In this document: positions 42,239 through 49,811 of the stretch, one piece after another
Numbering within the stretch: position 1 is the first letter of the stretch
How the letters are laid out: the number at the start of each line of letters is the position of its first letter
Assembly (NCBI GenBank): GCA_945901065.1
Contig: CAMDKI010000010.1
Location: 62,001-126,000, forward strand
Origin: Chitinophaga pinensis
Lineage (GTDB): Bacteria; Bacteroidota; Bacteroidia; Chitinophagales; CAIOSU01
Direction of reading: 5' to 3'
Length of the DNA: 64,000 nucleotides
Notes under the pieces: model-generated
Seen by the model: only the letters and a program-made list of their open reading frames with translations
Told to the model about the DNA's origin: nothing
The model's database searches: none
Program-made: the position numbers and the translations under genes

Positions 42239-44166
42239 TATTTCTTCTTTACCGCAAATTCAAACCTCACCCCACCGCTAAAACTCCTGCCGGGCATAGG
42301 GCGCCAAGCAATGTTCTGGTACTCGGCGTTCCAAAGGTTTTCGGCGGCTATGTACAAACTTAATCCTTTTAACTTCTTACCGAAGTCTTTGCCTAATCTC
42401 AAATCGCCAGTAGTGAAGGCTGGCAACGATTGGCTATTGTCGCTGGTGATGTAGCGCATGCCGCACAAGTGCTGACGGTATTGCAGGTAGTAGCCCATAT
42501 AGCCCACCATGCCCGAAATATTGCCCAAATGCTGGGGGGTGTATATCAATAGTTTGCCCTCACTGCTGCCAATAGCGCCGCCGCTGGTTTCGTTGGTGGC
42601 TTTACTGAAGTGGTAATTGGCCGTAAAGCGATACGTCCAATCGTTCTTTTTACCATCTACTTTTATCAAAGCCTCCACGCCGCGAGATTTTACACGCTTC
42701 ACGTTCTCGGGTGTCCAAATGCCCGTGCTGCTTTCGGGCAGCCACAGTATCCAGTTCTGCACATCCAAGTAATAGGAATTAATGCTGGTTTCGAGCTTAA
42801 AGCCTTTCTCAAAGCTCTTATCATAGCCCACTTTGCCCTCGGTGCCCCAGCCCTTTTCCTGCTGCAAATCGGGGTTGCCGCCCACGCTCCAGTAGCGGTC
42901 GTTTAGGGTGGGGTAGCGATAGTTGCGGAAGATGTTGGTGGAGATATAGAAATATGGCTTTTTAAGCGGAGCGTAACGAACGGTAAATGAAGGTAAAAAA
43001 GGGGATAACAGATTGTAGACTAGTTCTTGACGCAGAATTAGGTTTACATTCCATTTATTATTCTTGCTCTGGTAAAAAGAGCTACCGATGAAACCAGAAA
43101 TAGGTTGGTATTTTATACCATCAAAATTATCAGTGACAGCCCAAAGACTTGTATGTTCCAGTTTTGCTTGAAATTGAATGTTTTGCTTGGATATGAAGTA
43201 GCCATATCGGAGTAGCCCCATTGCTGCATGGGTCTGACTTCTAGAGTCTATCTCGGGCAGTTTTGATTGGTAATTGATTTCATCAAATTTATAAGAGCTT
43301 TCAAAATGCAGAAGTTGGCTACTAGGCTTAAGTAGATTTTTTGTTTCAAGTTTAATCAAGCCAAGCCAATCCGATTGGTTTTGAAAACTATTTGCACTAA
43401 GCATTGTGGGTGGAATCTGGCGATCTGTTTTAGATACAAAAGACATTATGTTGAAATGCTTGTGGTATAGCTCAGCAATTGAAGCGTACTGTATAAAGTT
43501 GGCATACTCTTGTTTTTGATTGGGTTCGCCAAACACCGTAACATTCTTAAATTCAAAATCATTAATAGCTCTCCTATATAGAAATCCAATTTTACCACTA
43601 AGCTTGCCCGTGCTAGCACTCAGTTTTAACGCAGTACTGTGCGTTCCAAAACTTCCCACCTCATAACATGCTAAGCCCGATAATCCTTTCGGAAGGATTT
43701 TTGGGGTGCTTCCCACATTCACTGCTCCACCAAAACTGCCACTGCCTGCTTGAATTGTATTGCCACCAAAAGACACCGATGCTCCATCAAAAACACCCAT
43801 GGGCAGATTCGTTAAGTCAATAGTGCCGTTCATGCCTGAGTTGATGGGTATTCCATTCCAAAAAACCTTTGTTTGCGATGCTCCCATACCCCTAAAACCG
43901 GTAGTAGCAAGTGCTCCTGGTCCGTACGATTTGATATAAACTCCCGTGTTTTCTTGGAGCAAATTTCCTAATGAACTGGATTGATAGTAAACCTTATCAG
44001 CAGAGTCAATAAACTGGATATTAAAGGGATTGCTCACAAATTTGACCTTAATGCTATTATCGCTTACCTCTACGGTATCAATCCGCTGTATGCTATCAAT
44101 TGGCACCTGCCCATAGGCAGCCGTCCAAGCTAGCAACAGCATAATATGGAGAGGTGCAAACTTCAT
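42238..44166 (-). CDS. btuB: TonB-dependent receptor, BtuB-like
   Basis: 642 residues. Signal peptide (LLLAWTAAYGQ), then a plug domain (about 50-165) with LGNLLQENTGVYIKSYGPGALATTGFRGMGASQTKVFWNGIPINSGMNG and a 22-strand barrel ending in the C-terminal Phe strand (SFSGGVRFEFAVKKK). Size and plug sequence fit vitamin B12 or siderophore receptors without a carboxypeptidase-like N-terminal domain. Assignment as the cobalamin receptor rests on the riboswitch and the BtuG-like neighbours. It overlaps the upstream small gene as ATGA. btuF, btuC and btuD are not in the window. Confidence 0.85.
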   Translation of the reverse strand: MKFAPLHIMLLLAWTAAYGQVPIDSIQRIDTVEVSDNSIKVKFVSNPFNIQFIDSADKVYYQSSSLGNLLQENTGVYIKSYGPGALATTGFRGMGASQTKVFWNGIPINSGMNGTIDLTNLPMGVFDGASVSFGGNTIQAGSGSFGGAVNVGSTPKILPKGLSGLACYEVGSFGTHSTALKLSASTGKLSGKIGFLYRRAINDFEFKNVTVFGEPNQKQEYANFIQYASIAELYHKHFNIMSFVSKTDRQIPPTMLSANSFQNQSDWLGLIKLETKNLLKPSSQLLHFESSYKFDEINYQSKLPEIDSRSQTHAAMGLLRYGYFISKQNIQFQAKLEHTSLWAVTDNFDGIKYQPISGFIGSSFYQSKNNKWNVNLILRQELVYNLLSPFLPSFTVRYAPLKKPYFYISTNIFRNYRYPTLNDRYWSVGGNPDLQQEKGWGTEGKVGYDKSFEKGFKLETSINSYYLDVQNWILWLPESSTGIWTPENVKRVKSRGVEALIKVDGKKNDWTYRFTANYHFSKATNETSGGAIGSSEGKLLIYTPQHLGNISGMVGYMGYYLQYRQHLCGMRYITSDNSQSLPAFTTGDLRLGKDFGKKLKGLSLYIAAENLWNAEYQNIAWRPMPGRSFSGGVRFEFAVKKK

Positions 44167-44519
44167 TTAACCACTATAATCTTTTGGGTAAGGGTGCCCG
44201 CTTGGGTGCGGATAATACCGATGCATAAACCCGCTTGTGTAACAATCACGGGCAATTGTTGCACGGGTTGCTCAATGGTTTGGGTATGGATGATGCGGCC
44301 CGTGATGTCAATTATTTGCAGTTCGCCAATAGTTGGACAGGTAATGTAAATTGCCTCACCTGCCTTTGCTATTGCTGGGTAAATCTGGTAGCCATCTGCT
44401 GTATATAGTTCATTCAAGGCTACACTTCTCAATTGCAACTCACCCATGGCATGGCCATCACCAGGGCCGCCAGTGTATGGGGTTTGGGCGTGGGTGCAGT
44501 TATTGGTTATTAGTAGCAT
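44163..44519 (-). CDS. Short T9SS-tagged exported protein next to btuB
   Basis: 118 residues from the ATG at 44519. A short hydrophobic leader ends CTHAQ, followed by TPYTGGPGDGHAMGE, then an 80-residue C-terminal part of the T9SS type A sorting kind (YPAIAKAGEAIYI, IIDITGRIIHTQTIEQ, AGLCIGIIRTQAGTLTQKIIVVK). So almost the complete protein is a sorting domain. The track ORF reaches back to 44858 through intergenic repeats and is not credible there. Coupled to btuB (ATGA). Function unknown. Confidence 0.7.
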   Translation of the reverse strand: MLLITNNCTHAQTPYTGGPGDGHAMGELQLRSVALNELYTADGYQIYPAIAKAGEAIYITCPTIGELQIIDITGRIIHTQTIEQPVQQLPVIVTQAGLCIGIIRTQAGTLTQKIIVVK

Positions 44520-44547
44520 GGTTATTAGTAATGCTGCGTGTTTTGAC

Positions 44548-44587
44548 CGCAACGAACGCAAAGTTAAAACGCAAAGAGCGCTAAGAG
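44548..44587 (+). repeat. Nine-nucleotide word element, family L
   Basis: About four copies of a CGCAAAGAG-type word (CGCAACGAA, CGCAAAG with an insertion, CGCAAAGAG, CGCTAAGAG), just upstream of the short T9SS gene. Larger unit than the heptamer families but the same four-copy design. Confidence 0.6.
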
Positions 44588-44600
44588 CGGAAGCTTGCGT

Positions 44601-44649
44601 GTCATCCTGAGTACTTCGACCACGCTCAGCACAGGCCTGTCGAAGGGTG
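44601..44649 (+). repeat. Inverted-repeat element, family K
   Basis: GTCATCCTGAGTACTTCGAC, a short spacer and a matching segment containing CCTGTCGAAGG; CTTCGAC and GTCGAAG are complementary. From memory this GTCATCCTGAG-type element is frequent in Bacteroidota intergenic regions. The 354-nt gap 44520-44873 consists mostly of families L, K, J and E. Confidence 0.65.
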
Positions 44650-44784
44650 CGCGCGATTGGCTGCCCGCCGTAGCTTTTCGCGGAGGTGGGAGGGGCTTGT
44701 GCGGCTTGTGCAGTTGAGGTAACCTGTTTTATCCCTTCGTTGCAAGTATAAGGGTTGCTTTGGGCTGCACTACTCGCCCCAATA

Positions 44785-44819
44785 CCCCCTCCTAACCTCC
44801 CTCTGAAAAAGGGTGAGGA
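44785..44819 (+). repeat. GC-rich palindromic element, family J (copy 2)
   Basis: Same order as copy 1 (C run, AACCTCCC, GAAAAA, G-rich run, then TACATATTTT), same orientation, 2.67 kb away. Confidence 0.8.
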
Positions 44820-44842
44820 ACCTACATATTTTGTTATTCGCA

Positions 44843-44868
44843 GTTTCTCATTTCTCATCTCACATCCC
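44843..44868 (-). repeat. Heptamer element, family E (copy 4)
   Basis: In reverse orientation it reads GGGATGT, GAGATGA, GAAATGA, GAAAC. It ends 5 nt before the terminal codon of the SUMF1-like gene. Confidence 0.75.
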
Positions 44869-44873
44869 TCATT

Positions 44874-46358
44874 TTATCTACAGCCTCTTCCCCCGCCAGT
44901 GTTTCTTCGGTTGGTGGGCACTAGTCCAATGTAAAACCTATCACTTATGGCAAGATCCCTATAGTCGGGCAATATACCGCTGTTCCAAGCCCCGCCTCGG
45001 TGGCCGGCGCCTTGTGCATCGATAGCCGGCCATGTGGCCGTATTGGCGTTGCCGTTAGTATCCAAGTTGCCATCGCCAGAGGTTCCGTTATAGGCTAGGC
45101 CTTGGGTGGTTGTAGTGGTTATTACCAGTTCCCAAAGGTTGCCGCTCATTTCAGTTGCGCCGCAATAGCCAGCGCCAATGGTAAGTCGGTTGCTGGTATC
45201 GCTGCCCCCAAAGCCACAGCGTAGCCCTCCTTGCGGACCCAAATACCCATGGCTGGCCAGGCCATAGCCAGAAGGCACGGCATCGGTAACGGTTTCGTTG
45301 GGCAGGCCATCATGTGCCAAGGTATTCGCATCTACAACTAGTGCAGTGCCCCATGCAAATTCGCCATTTGCGGGGTAAGTAGAGCCGCGGTTTATTTTCT
45401 CAAACTCCAACTCGGTCATGGGTCGCAGGGCTGCCCAATCGAGCCAAGCGGCCAAGTCGTTCCAGCTAAGGAAGTTGCAAGCACGGTTTTGGCCATCGTT
45501 GGTGCTGTTGGGCGCATCGGTGATGTTATCGTCGCATACATACACTGCTGGCGAAGTGCCGTTGGATGATGTTCCAATGTGAATGCCGTTGCGGTTGGTA
45601 GCAAAGCTACTTAGTGCCAGTAGCCCAACATTGCCTGTGGGCGCAGTGGCAGTGCGGGTGGTTTGTTGGGCAAGGGTAAGGCAGTTTAAAAAGTCCGTAT
45701 ACTGTTCTTGGCTGATTTCATACTTCATGCTATAGAACCCACCATATCCTTTCGGGAAGGCTGCTGGAATATCACCTGCGGGTGGCTCCTCGTTGGCATT
45801 GCTTAGTTGGGTCGAGCTATTACCTAGAGTAATGGCACTTTCACTATTAATCAATAAAGGCCCCTTGTCATTGCCACGCCCTAAGGCATCAAAGCTAGTG
45901 CTGTCGCCTAGGAAGTAAGGTCCTTCAGGCACATACACCATCTCCACCCCAAAAACCTTGATAGCATATACGTCATTGGGCAATGGGTTTTGTAGTTTGA
46001 GCGTAACGGATGTGGTAGCTAAATTGCCTGCCAGCCCATCATTGCGACGGATAAAAACACCTTTACCATCTGTCACGGTTTCAATACTCAATGGGGTGCC
46101 AATGGTATGGTCGCTTGCCGAAGCGCTTACATCCCCATGTGTCCAAGTATTGGCGGGATAGTGCACTTTCACGAATACCCAAACGGCATCGTGGTTAAAG
46201 GGTTCGGCCACGGTATCCCAATCCCAAGCATTATCCCACGCAATGTCAAATTGTATAGTTTGGTTGTTGGGTAGCTGTAGGTTGGTTATGGATACATTAT
46301 TGGCAAATGCTGCGACAGGCAACATCAGTAAAGCCAGTATGTATTTTGTTAGAACCAT
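44874..46358 (-). CDS. SUMF1/formylglycine-generating-enzyme-like exported protein
   Basis: 494 residues. Signal peptide (MVLTKYILALLMLPVAAFA). An N-terminal beta domain (about 20-150; VSITNLQLPNNQTIQFDIAWDNAWDWD) precedes the FGE-sulfatase fold: MVYVPEGPYFLGD, GFYSMKYEISQEQYTDFLN, CNFLSWNDLAAWLDWAALRPMTELEFEK, EMSGNLWE, and the closing RNTGGGRGCR. True formylglycine-generating enzymes use a Cys pair; here Cys positions differ, so a binding or structural role is more likely than sulfatase activation. No sulfatase is nearby. Its place in the B12 locus is notable. Confidence 0.82.
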   Translation of the reverse strand: MVLTKYILALLMLPVAAFANNVSITNLQLPNNQTIQFDIAWDNAWDWDTVAEPFNHDAVWVFVKVHYPANTWTHGDVSASASDHTIGTPLSIETVTDGKGVFIRRNDGLAGNLATTSVTLKLQNPLPNDVYAIKVFGVEMVYVPEGPYFLGDSTSFDALGRGNDKGPLLINSESAITLGNSSTQLSNANEEPPAGDIPAAFPKGYGGFYSMKYEISQEQYTDFLNCLTLAQQTTRTATAPTGNVGLLALSSFATNRNGIHIGTSSNGTSPAVYVCDDNITDAPNSTNDGQNRACNFLSWNDLAAWLDWAALRPMTELEFEKINRGSTYPANGEFAWGTALVVDANTLAHDGLPNETVTDAVPSGYGLASHGYLGPQGGLRCGFGGSDTSNRLTIGAGYCGATEMSGNLWELVITTTTTQGLAYNGTSGDGNLDTNGNANTATWPAIDAQGAGHRGGAWNSGILPDYRDLAISDRFYIGLVPTNRRNTGGGRGCR

Positions 46359-46377
46359 GATTTTAAATGGATTTATA

Positions 46378-46424
46378 GATTAGAAAAGGATTTTCGCATG
46401 CTATGTTCAAATCCTTTTCTAATC
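46378..46424. other. Perfect 16-bp intercistronic hairpin
   Basis: GATTAGAAAAGGATTT and AAATCCTTTTCTAATC are perfect inverted copies around a 15-nt loop, in the 87-nt gap between the T9SS propeller gene and the SUMF1-like gene. No T run follows on either strand, so it may be an RNA processing or stability element, or an inefficient terminator separating the first gene from the rest. Confidence 0.6.
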
Positions 46425-46445
46425 CTTTAATCAAGTGCTTCAAGG

Positions 46446-48005
46446 TTATTGCTTCACTACTTTTTGTGCAAATCTACCATCAGCGCCTAGCAACAGGTAT
46501 AGCCCTCGGGCAAGGTTGCTAAGGTCAATGGTAGTGGTGGTGTTTCTTTGGGCAATGATGGTTTTTAACGCGCGGCCAGCAAGGTCAGTTAAAACCAAAG
46601 TCTGCTCCTCGTTACCCGTATTGCGAATAGCCAAGTTGTCGTTCACAGGGTTAGGGTATATGGCAAGGTTTAAGTTTTTAAGGTCTTGCACCCCTTCCCA
46701 CTCTGTATAAATAGACAATTTTGCTACTGAACATAGCGAAGCCCCGCTGTAATCGCATATTTGATATGTGATAGTATCACGAAAAATTATCCAATCCTGT
46801 GAAAAGGTATCAGTAAACTCAATAATATTGTTAACAATCACCGCATTACCATAAGTGGGTTGAACGATGATAGTTATTACTAAGCTGTCTCCATCTTGAT
46901 CATAGTCATTGGATAGTACATCGTAGGTTAAGAAGTGCGAATTGTAATTATGAATCGCATCATCAACGGCAACCGGAGCTGTATTTACATCATATACTAA
47001 GCCCATAGCCTCTGGTGCATAGCCCGTTAAAAAGGTATCAATAGCTGCGCCTGCTTTATTGAACACTATACCTCGAGTATAGCTAAAGTAGTCTGTTTGA
47101 GTAACATAGAAGTTTTGGCTTAGCGTATCATATACAAAGGAAGTGATCAATGTATCCACCAAAGAGGGGTTAATGATGTTGCCATTAGTAACATTGATGC
47201 TTCCAATTTTGTCGTCAAATACGCCAAACAGAGTGTCGTTTACCAATTGCATTAAGTTTCCATAGCCACCAGTAACATCCAACCCTACTGGGTTAATTTC
47301 TAAGCCGCCATCGGTGGGGTCATAAAAACAGGCCATATCGGTTGCACTGCCTATGCCAATAAAACCACCCGCATAGTTTTGAAGTTTGCCAATATCCGAA
47401 ACACCATCACCGGGCACGTTTTTTATAAAAGTACCAGTAGGTAAATACACCAGCGACAAATAGCCTGCTGAGTCGCTATAGTTGGCATCGTTAAGGTTTT
47501 GCGCTAGATAAGCAGTGTCGCCAATGATGGCAATGCCCTTAACGCCTTGTTCAATTTGCGGCACTACATAATCAAGGGTAAGGTCGGTTTTGTCAAACAC
47601 ATATAGGTTGCTATCGGCTTGCCCATACCAGTTGCCTACTAGCAGTTGGTTGTTGTACAGCGCAAGACTGTATGTGCTAGCGCCCGGAAAGCGCGTTTGT
47701 GCTACTCTGGTAAAATCGGTTAAACTAATTTTTACCAATGAGTCTTCGGCAGCAATGTAGGCAAAGTTACCTTCAACTAACAAAGCTTGTATGCTTTGGC
47801 TGCGGATGGTATCGCTTATGCGTGTGGCACCGGTGAAAGGATTGTATCCAATTAATGTGATATCTTCCTGTGGGTTGCCATACTGGCCACCATTAAGAAT
47901 GAGCAACTCTTTTAGGTAAGGTGCCGTAGCTTGTGCAGTTACAAAATTTGCCCACAACACTGTGGCCAAGAGTAAAAGAATTGGTTTGAGATGGTTGTAT
48001 CCCAT
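46446..48005 (-). CDS. T9SS-exported beta-propeller protein, first gene after the cobalamin riboswitch
   Basis: 519 residues. Signal peptide MGYNHLKPILLLLATVLWANFVTAQ; a YncE/DUF5074-like propeller (about 30-330) with repeated strands (LVEGNFAYIAAEDSLVKI, LYNNQLLVGNWYG, IIGDTAYLAQNL); a cadherin/Ig-like domain (about 335-435, VAVDDAIHNYNSHFLTYDVLSNDYDQDGDSL); and a C-terminal T9SS type A sorting tail (LAIYPNPVNDNLAI, DLAGRALKTI, LARGLYLLL). The track start at 48170 lies inside the riboswitch; the ATG at 48005 has the proper signal peptide. Probable cell-surface cobalamin-binding or capture protein by analogy with BtuG. Confidence 0.8.
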   Translation of the reverse strand: MGYNHLKPILLLLATVLWANFVTAQATAPYLKELLILNGGQYGNPQEDITLIGYNPFTGATRISDTIRSQSIQALLVEGNFAYIAAEDSLVKISLTDFTRVAQTRFPGASTYSLALYNNQLLVGNWYGQADSNLYVFDKTDLTLDYVVPQIEQGVKGIAIIGDTAYLAQNLNDANYSDSAGYLSLVYLPTGTFIKNVPGDGVSDIGKLQNYAGGFIGIGSATDMACFYDPTDGGLEINPVGLDVTGGYGNLMQLVNDTLFGVFDDKIGSINVTNGNIINPSLVDTLITSFVYDTLSQNFYVTQTDYFSYTRGIVFNKAGAAIDTFLTGYAPEAMGLVYDVNTAPVAVDDAIHNYNSHFLTYDVLSNDYDQDGDSLVITIIVQPTYGNAVIVNNIIEFTDTFSQDWIIFRDTITYQICDYSGASLCSVAKLSIYTEWEGVQDLKNLNLAIYPNPVNDNLAIRNTGNEEQTLVLTDLAGRALKTIIAQRNTTTTIDLSNLARGLYLLLGADGRFAQKVVKQ

Positions 48006-48077
48006 TGCTTTTAAGGTTTTTGAGTTAAAAGAAATGGGGAGTAATAATACGGGAATAGAAAACCCAATATGGGCTGC

Positions 48078-48112
48078 TATTCCAGGTCTTTCTCCCCGAA
48101 GACCTGGGAATA
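48078..48112 (-). promoter_or_regulatory. Expression-platform hairpin of the cobalamin riboswitch
   Basis: TATTCCAGGTCTT (48078-48090) and AAGACCTGGGAATA (48099-48112) form a 13-bp stem with one bulge. On the minus-strand RNA the segment AGGTCTTC (48098-48105) can pair either with AAGACCT in this hairpin or with GAAGACCT of the B12 box (48128-48135). This gives two mutually exclusive folds. There is no strong U run after it, so control may be at translation rather than termination. Confidence 0.6.
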
Positions 48113-48117
48113 AGATG

Positions 48118-48345
48118 TGCAGTAGGCAGGTCTTCTGGCTCGTTCCGCCTTGGCCGCCTTCCCATTTCACCGAAGCGAAAAAGTGGCATTTTGGACAAGG
48201 TTTTGGGCGAGTATTTGGCTTGTCTAGAATTTGCTAAACACTCACCGTGTGGAACTTACAGCAACGGGGATTGCTCCGGATTTGCACCGGATTCCCTATT
48301 AAGTCTTGTTTAAAACAAGACACCTACAACATCGTAATCCGAGGG
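48118..48345 (-). ncRNA. Cobalamin riboswitch aptamer
   Basis: Read on the minus strand: GTAGGTGTC near the 5' side, the conserved core GGGAATCCGGTGCAAATC followed by CCGGAGCAATCCCCG and GCTGTAAG, a GCCACT segment, TGGGAAGGC, and the B12 box AGCCAGAAGACCTGCC at 48140-48125. These are the diagnostic conserved blocks of the cobalamin class in their proper order. It lies in the leader of the T9SS propeller gene, and so should repress the locus when cobalamin is plentiful. The rest of 48006-48430 holds the expression platform and a short AT-rich stretch. Confidence 0.95.
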
Positions 48346-48430
48346 TAAAGATAATTTTTATTGACGATTTATGCAGTACGATTTATAATTGAAATTTGAA
48401 TCTCAAGTTTAAAAGCTTGTAAATGCTGTT

Positions 48431-49033
48431 TCAATCTATAAGCCGCATATAGGCAGCCGTTTCAATAGCGTACGCATCGCCACTAGCCTCTAATGAAGCT
48501 ATGATGTTAGCTCTGTCGCTTTGGGGCTTGTTTTGGTTGAGCTTGAATTGGCCTTGCAATTCGGTCACTTCAATTTCAAATGCTTGTATGTGTTGCAGCA
48601 ATGCATCTCGGTATTGGTTAGGCAAGGTGCGCCATTGCCCCACATATTCGGGTCCGAACTCGGTAAAGGTTCGTTCCATTACCGCTATTTGGGCTTCTTG
48701 GCCTTCAATTAGCTTAGCTGTTCCATAGGCATGCACGGCCACATAGTTCCAAGTGGGCACTTGCACTTTATTGGCATAAAGGCTTGGTGCAATATAAGCA
48801 TGTGGCCCACTAAAAATTACCATCACCTGCTGACCAGCTATTACTTTGGCTTGTGGGTTGGATAGGGCCATGTGGCTTGTTAGTGTTATCTTATCGCCAG
48901 CAGTTTTAATTATAAAAGGCAGGTGCGTACCCATAAGCGTGTTGCCTGTTACCAATACCGCAAAGGGATGGCTGCGCATAAAGGCTAGCAACGTTTCTGG
49001 GTTGTTTTCTCTAAATTCTTCAGGTATAAACAT
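48431..49033 (-). CDS. FMN-binding negative transcriptional regulator, PaiB family
   Basis: 200 residues. Flavin-reductase split-barrel protein: MFIPEEFRENNPETLLAFMRSHPFAVLVT, GTHLPF, ITLTSHMALSNPQAKVI, VMVIFSGPHAYIAPSLY and VPTWNYVAVHAYG are the PaiB/Ugh signature blocks. In Bacillus PaiB affects sporulation and protease genes; in general the family binds FMN and its DNA-binding role is weakly supported. Stands alone next to the riboswitch but reads in the same direction away from it, so it is not regulated by it. Confidence 0.9.
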   Translation of the reverse strand: MFIPEEFRENNPETLLAFMRSHPFAVLVTGNTLMGTHLPFIIKTAGDKITLTSHMALSNPQAKVIAGQQVMVIFSGPHAYIAPSLYANKVQVPTWNYVAVHAYGTAKLIEGQEAQIAVMERTFTEFGPEYVGQWRTLPNQYRDALLQHIQAFEIEVTELQGQFKLNQNKPQSDRANIIASLEASGDAYAIETAAYMRLID

Positions 49034-49172
49034 ACTTGTAAAGTTAATGCTTGCGGTTGATGGGTTCGGTAGTTTTATCGATTTTGTTTTTGCTCCAAAC
49101 CATATTCTTATATTTTAGCACAAATTTATATCTTGGCATTACATAAAAGTATTGAACATAAACTGATAGCAA

Positions 49173-49811
49173 ATGGAAGAGCTAAGTGAACTTTTGGGTG
49201 GAAACCAAAAGTGGGCAGCAGAAATAATGCGTGATAAACCTGATTTTTTCGAAAAACTATCAAAACTACAAACCCCTGAGTATTTGTGGATTGGATGCTC
49301 AGATAGCCGGGTGCCAGCAAACGAGATTACTGGTACCTTGCCAGGAGCCATTTTTGTGCACCGCAATATTGCCAACGTGGTGCAGCTTACCGATTATAAC
49401 ATGTTGAGTGTGGTATTTTATGCTGTAAAACATCTTAAGGTAAAGCACATTATAGTATGTGGTCACTATGGTTGTGGCGGCGTGCTGGCTGCCATGAGCA
49501 AAAAGAGTTTTGGGTTTATTGATGGTTGGTTGAGTAACATAAAGAATGTACAACGCTTGCACCAAGATCAGTTAGATGCCCTTGCAACAGATGAGCTGCG
49601 CTCCGATAGGTTGGTTGAACTGAATGTAATGGAGGGGGTTCGTGCATTATCAGAAATTTCGTTTATCCAAGAAGAATGGCAAAACGGCAAGTTCCCGAAA
49701 ATACATGGCTTAGTGTATAGCCTCAAAAACGGGCACTTGCACGACCTTGGCGTAACTGCCGATTGTCCAGATTGCGTAGCTCCAGCCTTACGGTATGAGT
49801 TGGATAAATAG
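49173..49811 (+). CDS. can: Beta-class carbonic anhydrase
   Basis: 212 residues. Zinc enzyme interconverting CO2 and bicarbonate. Ligands visible: Cys and Asp in CSDSRVPANEI (about residue 42), His and Cys in CGHYGCGGV (about 98-102), with FVHRNIAN in between. This is the type II/plant-like clade pattern. It supplies bicarbonate for carboxylases such as the acetyl-CoA carboxylase encoded 4 kb away (inference). Its stop codon directly adjoins that of the AlkD-like gene on the opposite strand. Confidence 0.93.
   Translation: MEELSELLGGNQKWAAEIMRDKPDFFEKLSKLQTPEYLWIGCSDSRVPANEITGTLPGAIFVHRNIANVVQLTDYNMLSVVFYAVKHLKVKHIIVCGHYGCGGVLAAMSKKSFGFIDGWLSNIKNVQRLHQDQLDALATDELRSDRLVELNVMEGVRALSEISFIQEEWQNGKFPKIHGLVYSLKNGHLHDLGVTADCPDCVAPALRYELDK

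Noticed and set aside
44520-44858. N-terminal extension of the short T9SS protein (track ORF start at 44858)
   Set aside because: The extension translates repeat families L, K and J; the signal-like segment lies at the downstream ATG.
46800-48005. Surface-layer or phage tail protein for the first gene of the B12 locus
   Set aside because: The signal peptide, propeller strands and T9SS tail explain the sequence without phage context.
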